Below are positions 63,181 through 64,000 of a stretch of 64,000 bases of DNA, one piece after another. The number at the start of each line of letters is the position of its first letter. Within the stretch, counting starts at the first letter, position 1. The DNA lies in the NCBI RefSeq assembly GCF_949628215.1, contig NC_134277.1:53578918-53642917 (forward strand). The letters run 5' to 3'. The position numbers were made by a program, and so were the translations under genes. This stretch comes from Phalacrocorax aristotelis. Taxonomy: Eukaryota; Chordata; Aves; Suliformes; Phalacrocoracidae. Under the pieces are notes generated by a model, which worked only from the letters and a program-made list of their open reading frames with translations, was not told where the DNA came from and searched no databases.

Positions 63181-64000
63181 AGGGAAACGACTGCCTGTAT
63201 AACTCGGTTTTTATTACCCGGAGACCTGGGCGAGCTCTTCCCCCGCAGGGGCAGGGCGCCTTCGGGCGCCTCCCGGTTCTTGGCGGCAGATGGGTCGCCG
63301 CATCCCGGGGCCGGGGCAAAGACCCCGCCGCCCCGCTCCCTCCCGTGCCCTCCTTGGCTCAAGCTCCCGGCGGAGGCGCTGAAGCTCCCAAAGCCTTCCG
63401 GAGCTTGCAAGGGGTGACGAGCGCCGGCGGCAGCCACCGCCCCCGCGCATCCCGCGCCCCCGCGCAGCTCCCGCGCAGCCCGATTCTCCAGCGGAGAGCG
63501 TTCAGCCTCAGCAAACCAGCCGGGAGGCTGGGCACACACGGCTTTCCGGGCCGGTGAGTCCTCGCCAGGCCTTGGGTTAATATTAGGAGCGAGCTCCCCC
63601 GCGGAGGAAGCGCGGAACCTGCGCGGCCGCGCTCGGGCTCTGTCTGGGTTACGCGCTCCGCCAGGGCGCAGTTTGGGAGCAGCCGCCCGCGCTGCCCCAG
63701 CGTGACCCCGGAGCCGAGCGCTCCCGTTTTAATGGGAATTAGTGACCTTTCCCTGAAAACCCCCGGTTAGCGGGGGGCACCCACGACCCGGCCCGCCCTT
63801 CCGCGCCCTGCGGAGGGGGTAACAGCCGGGCGGCGGTGCGGCCTGGGCCCAGCCGCCCCACGAGCATCGCCCCCCGGGAGCCTTCGGGGAGAGGCACCGC
63901 TCCGGGCTCTTCCCGGAGCTAATCTCCGAAAAACACCACCCCTGCCCTTAAAAGATGAGCTGACGGCTAAGAAACAGCGCGGATCTGGGGGTGTGCTGGA
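63180..64000. other. Intron 1 CpG-rich block
   Basis: G+C-rich, CpG-dense sequence inside TBX20 intron 1, continuing to the window edge. No exon was recognised. It may be an alternative promoter or an intragenic CpG island; sequence alone does not separate these. Confidence 0.6.

Larger units (their letters stand above)
62146..64000 (+). other. TBX20: TBX20 intron 1 (5' part, continues past window)
   Basis: No second exon was found: I looked for the QFVEKSS-type continuation that follows residue 43 in TBX20 and saw nothing before 64000. The intron opens in CpG-rich DNA (to about 62330), passes through an AT-rich, motif-bearing stretch (about 62350-63180) and re-enters CpG-rich sequence from about 63180 to the edge. 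CpG-rich sequence and possible regulatory elements inside intron 1 are common in developmental transcription factor genes. Confidence 0.8.

Noticed and set aside
1..64000. tRNA, rRNA, CRISPR array, endogenous retrovirus or intact transposon
   Set aside because: None seen on reading both strands: no LTR pair, no pol-like frames, no regularly spaced repeats and no recognised tRNA boxes. A profile search (tRNAscan, Rfam, RepeatMasker) would be needed to exclude diverged copies.

Overview
The window looks like a piece of a bird (or other sauropsid) chromosome. It is almost entirely non-coding and ends on the right with the first coding exon of one recognisable gene, the cardiac T-box transcription factor TBX20. 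Three observations point to a sauropsid. The two interspersed repeats I can recognise are old CR1-type LINE 3' ends. Mammalian Alu/B1/L1 elements are absent. Repeat density is low and intergenic DNA is compact.

Layout. From 1 to about 55.9 kb is an intergenic gene desert: AT-rich to neutral DNA, CpG-poor, with stop codons in all frames every few tens of codons. It holds two decayed CR1 copies (about 17.86-18.21 kb, plus strand; about 36.32-36.79 kb, minus strand), a possible MIR-like SINE relic (about 50.3 kb), a poly-A-tailed insert that resembles a retrocopied mRNA 3' end (4.49-5.03 kb, minus strand), short tandem duplications, poly-T tracts, two G-quadruplex motifs, and several blocks with clustered heart- or homeodomain-type transcription factor sites (about 6.66-7.26, 19.7-20.05, 24.78-24.95, 28.8-29.04, 52.54-53.2 and 54.33-54.57 kb). 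I propose these blocks as candidate conserved enhancers. That is inference from motif content, with no alignment behind it.

From about 55.9 kb to the right end the composition changes sharply to CpG-rich DNA: 55.95-56.35, 57.19-60.47, 61.43-62.33 and 63.18-64.0 kb. AT-rich, motif-dense islands lie between them (56.64-57.19, 60.48-61.1 and 62.35-63.18 kb). A broad, multi-island CpG domain is typical of a Polycomb-regulated developmental regulator. The proximal promoter carries a striking homopyrimidine tract (nine CTCCC units, then 90 nt of CTC/CTT triplets) about 230-370 bp before the ATG, an inverted CCAAT box and TGACGTG motifs. Coding begins at 62019 in a strong Kozak context and runs 127 nt to a GTGAG splice donor. 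The encoded 42 residues include the FSIAALM eh1-type Groucho/TLE-binding motif of TBX20. The T-box domain and all later exons lie beyond the right edge.

There is no operon-like cooperation to describe. The whole window is best read as the 5' regulatory landscape of TBX20. I found no tRNA or rRNA, no intact transposon, no CRISPR array and no second protein-coding gene. I see no evidence for a new molecular system. The most testable novelties are the candidate enhancers, the inverted T-box sites that could support autoregulation, the promoter polypurine tract, and the possible poly-A retrocopy, which would be unusual in a bird.
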